From NCBI GenBank assembly GCA_900318855.1, contig ONMG01000148.1, positions 1-9,146 of the forward strand: 9,146 bases of DNA. Reading direction: 5' to 3'. This document shows, piece by piece, positions 8,148 to 9,146 of this stretch (positions are counted from its first letter, which is position 1; each line of letters opens with the position of its first letter). This stretch comes from an uncultured Prevotella sp. GTDB taxonomy: Bacteria; Bacteroidota; Bacteroidia; Bacteroidales; Bacteroidaceae. The notes beneath the pieces were generated by a model. That model made no database searches. It was not told the DNA's origin and worked only from the letters and a program-made list of their open reading frames with translations. The position numbers were made by a program, and so were the translations under genes.

Positions 8148-8627
8148 ATGAGACAGATTATATTATTACTATTGGCTCTTTGCTGCGCAGGCATGGTCCA
8201 GTCTTGCGTTGACGAGACTGGTGCCGGCACACCGAGTCCTAAATCGATGTTCCTGGAACACTCCGAATACAATGTGAACATAGGCACCGATAGTGTGGAC
8301 TACTTGATGCTCAGATGGATAGATGTCAGCAATGCAACCTACAAGGTATTCCTAACCAACACAACTACAAAAGACACTACCTATCTCGATACCTCCTTCG
8401 CTGAGAAAGGAGCACTGGAGACGCTGGCCTTAGAGATACCCTATTCCACGCTTACCGAATACGTTGACAGTCAGCACCTCCTTGCTCTGCCAACCGACTC
8501 TGTGACAAGCTTCACCGTGGGTGTGACCGGTACTCCCGTTGACCTCACAAAGCCCACGGCTCTGAAGCCAACAGGATCAACCGTTAGCGCCACCATCAAT
8601 TACAAACGGTCGGTTCCCCGTGAATGA
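8148..8627 (+). CDS. Short lipoprotein resembling a lone SusE N-terminal domain
   Basis: This 159-residue predicted lipoprotein has the signal peptide MRQIILLLLALCCAGM and a lipobox VQSC with Cys20. The mature part is about 140 residues of beta-strand character: an exposed N-terminal linker, then LMLRWIDVSNATYKVFLTNT, a run of Thr-rich strands, LALEIPYSTLTEYVDS, and a closing SFTVGVTGTPV and SATINYKR. The strand order and the W...YKV...T...V-T-G pattern resemble residues 36-153 of the SusE-like protein just upstream, but the C-terminal glycan-binding modules are absent. I infer it is a domain-sized relative or a truncated duplicate. It could be a structural or spacer subunit of the SusCD surface complex. 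It starts 40 bases after the previous stop, with an A-rich leader (AAAGAATATAAAGAA) and no terminator, so it is likely in the same operon. The exact family assignment is uncertain; its lipoprotein nature is firm. Confidence 0.78.
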   Translation: MRQIILLLLALCCAGMVQSCVDETGAGTPSPKSMFLEHSEYNVNIGTDSVDYLMLRWIDVSNATYKVFLTNTTTKDTTYLDTSFAEKGALETLALEIPYSTLTEYVDSQHLLALPTDSVTSFTVGVTGTPVDLTKPTALKPTGSTVSATINYKRSVPRE

Positions 8628-8634
8628 AGCAACC

Positions 8635-8660
8635 CACCTGAAGGCTTCGGCCTTCAGGTG
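8635..8660. other. Perfect 11-bp hairpin with UUCG tetraloop, no U-tract
   Basis: CACCTGAAGGC (8635-8645), loop TTCG (8646-8649) and GCCTTCAGGTG (8650-8660) form a perfect stem closed by C-UUCG-G, one of the most stable RNA tetraloops. It begins 7 bases after the stop codon of the preceding gene. It is followed by CCGCAACGAA rather than T residues, so it lacks the U-tract of a normal intrinsic terminator. Likely roles are a partial terminator or a block to 3' exonucleases that lowers expression of the next gene relative to the sus genes. The stem is symmetric and would also form on the opposite strand. Confidence 0.85.
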
Positions 8661-8696
8661 CCGCAACGAAGAATTACGAACTAATCAGTAAACAAT

Positions 8697-9146
8697 ATGA
8701 AGAAACTATTTATCTTAACATGCTTGATGGCCTTGCATCTGCAAACTTCTATGGCCATCGACCAGATTAATGGTGTCTACCAGATTAAGACCGCTCAGGA
8801 TCTTGTAGACTTTTCGACAAATGTGGTGGGCTCCGGCAACAGCAAGGCCAATGCCTTGCTCACCAACGACATCGATATGTCAGGAGTAGCCTTCTCTCCT
8901 ATCGGTAACGATCAAAGCAAGTATGCGGGCTCTTTCGACGGAGGCTGCCACTTCATTCGCAATCTGACTATCAACACTCCCGATAAGAGCAAAGTGGGTC
9001 TGTTCGGAGTAGTGAGCGACGGAGCCTATATTAAGAACCTCATTATTGATGAAAACAGTACCATTTCCGGTAATGAATTTGTAGGCGCCATCGTCGGCTG
9101 TACGGATGGCAATGGCTCTATTACCTTGGAAAACGTAGGCAATAAA
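8697..9146 (+). CDS. Secreted GLUG/beta-helix-type repeat protein (3' partial)
   Basis: The frame starts at the ATG at 8697 and stays open to the window end (150 residues seen), so the gene continues beyond. The N terminus is a Sec signal peptide, MKKLFILTCLMALHLQTSMA, with likely cleavage after Ala20. There is no lipobox Cys, unlike the three lipoproteins upstream. The mature part begins with GVYQIKTAQDLVDFSTNV (26-43) and NDIDMSGVAFSPIG (57-70). It then shows repeat units of the GLUG type: YAGSFDGGCHFIRNLTI, VGLFG (100-104), YIKNLIIDENSTISG and FVGAIVG (128-134). Such repeats build right-handed beta-helix folds in large surface or secreted Bacteroidales proteins, often adhesin-like or glycan-contacting. 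Its start lies 69 bases after the previous stop, beyond the UUCG hairpin, so it is probably in the same PUL, possibly at a different expression level. Anchoring and function depend on the unseen C terminus, which could carry a sorting domain. Confidence 0.8.
   Translation, partial: MKKLFILTCLMALHLQTSMAIDQINGVYQIKTAQDLVDFSTNVVGSGNSKANALLTNDIDMSGVAFSPIGNDQSKYAGSFDGGCHFIRNLTINTPDKSKVGLFGVVSDGAYIKNLIIDENSTISGNEFVGAIVGCTDGNGSITLENVGNK

Noticed and set aside
8635..8660. Calling the UUCG hairpin a standard rho-independent terminator
   Set aside because: No run of T follows the stem on the plus strand, and the downstream gene appears to belong to the same locus.
1..9146. Transposons, CRISPR arrays, tRNA or rRNA genes
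   Set aside because: No transposase-like protein, no regularly spaced repeat array and no RNA-gene signature was seen on either strand.

Overview
The window looks like part of a polysaccharide utilization locus (PUL) from a Bacteroidales bacterium, most likely Prevotella or a close relative. The signs are a SusC/SusD pair, several Sus-type lipoproteins, a Bacteroidetes-type promoter (TTTG, 19 bp, TATCTTTG), A-rich start regions without Shine-Dalgarno motifs, and a SusR-like membrane regulator. The genus is inferred from gene style and base composition and is not proven. All real genes are on the + strand.

Layout. (1) Positions 1-1110 hold the 3' part of a DUF6377/SusR-type regulator: TPR-like sensor region, one transmembrane helix, coiled coil and C-terminal helix-turn-helix. 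A strong intrinsic terminator follows at 1197-1229. (2) Positions 1111-1840 form a 730-base gap without a convincing gene. It holds the terminator, short repeats, a GC-rich stretch of unknown nature, and an AT-rich promoter region with a candidate operator dyad just before the transport operon. (3) Positions 1841-8627 carry susC-like, susD-like, a three-part SusE/SusF-like lipoprotein, and a short lipoprotein that looks like a lone SusE N-terminal domain. The gaps are 16, 59 and 40 bases. (4) A perfect UUCG-capped hairpin at 8635-8660 is followed by the start of a secreted GLUG/beta-helix-type protein (8697 to the window edge).

How the parts probably work together: the SusC-like barrel imports oligosaccharides across the outer membrane using TonB energy. 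The SusD-like lipoprotein closes over it and binds glycan. The SusE-like lipoproteins and the secreted repeat protein would help hold substrate at the surface. The regulator probably senses a breakdown product in the periplasm and switches on the operon. No glycoside hydrolase, lyase or esterase lies in the window, so the target glycan cannot be named; the enzymes presumably lie downstream. The core is a recognisable PUL rather than a new system. The less ordinary points are the truncated SusE-like lipoprotein, the ultrastable intercistronic hairpin, the duplicated terminator arm and the unexplained GC-rich intergenic stretch.
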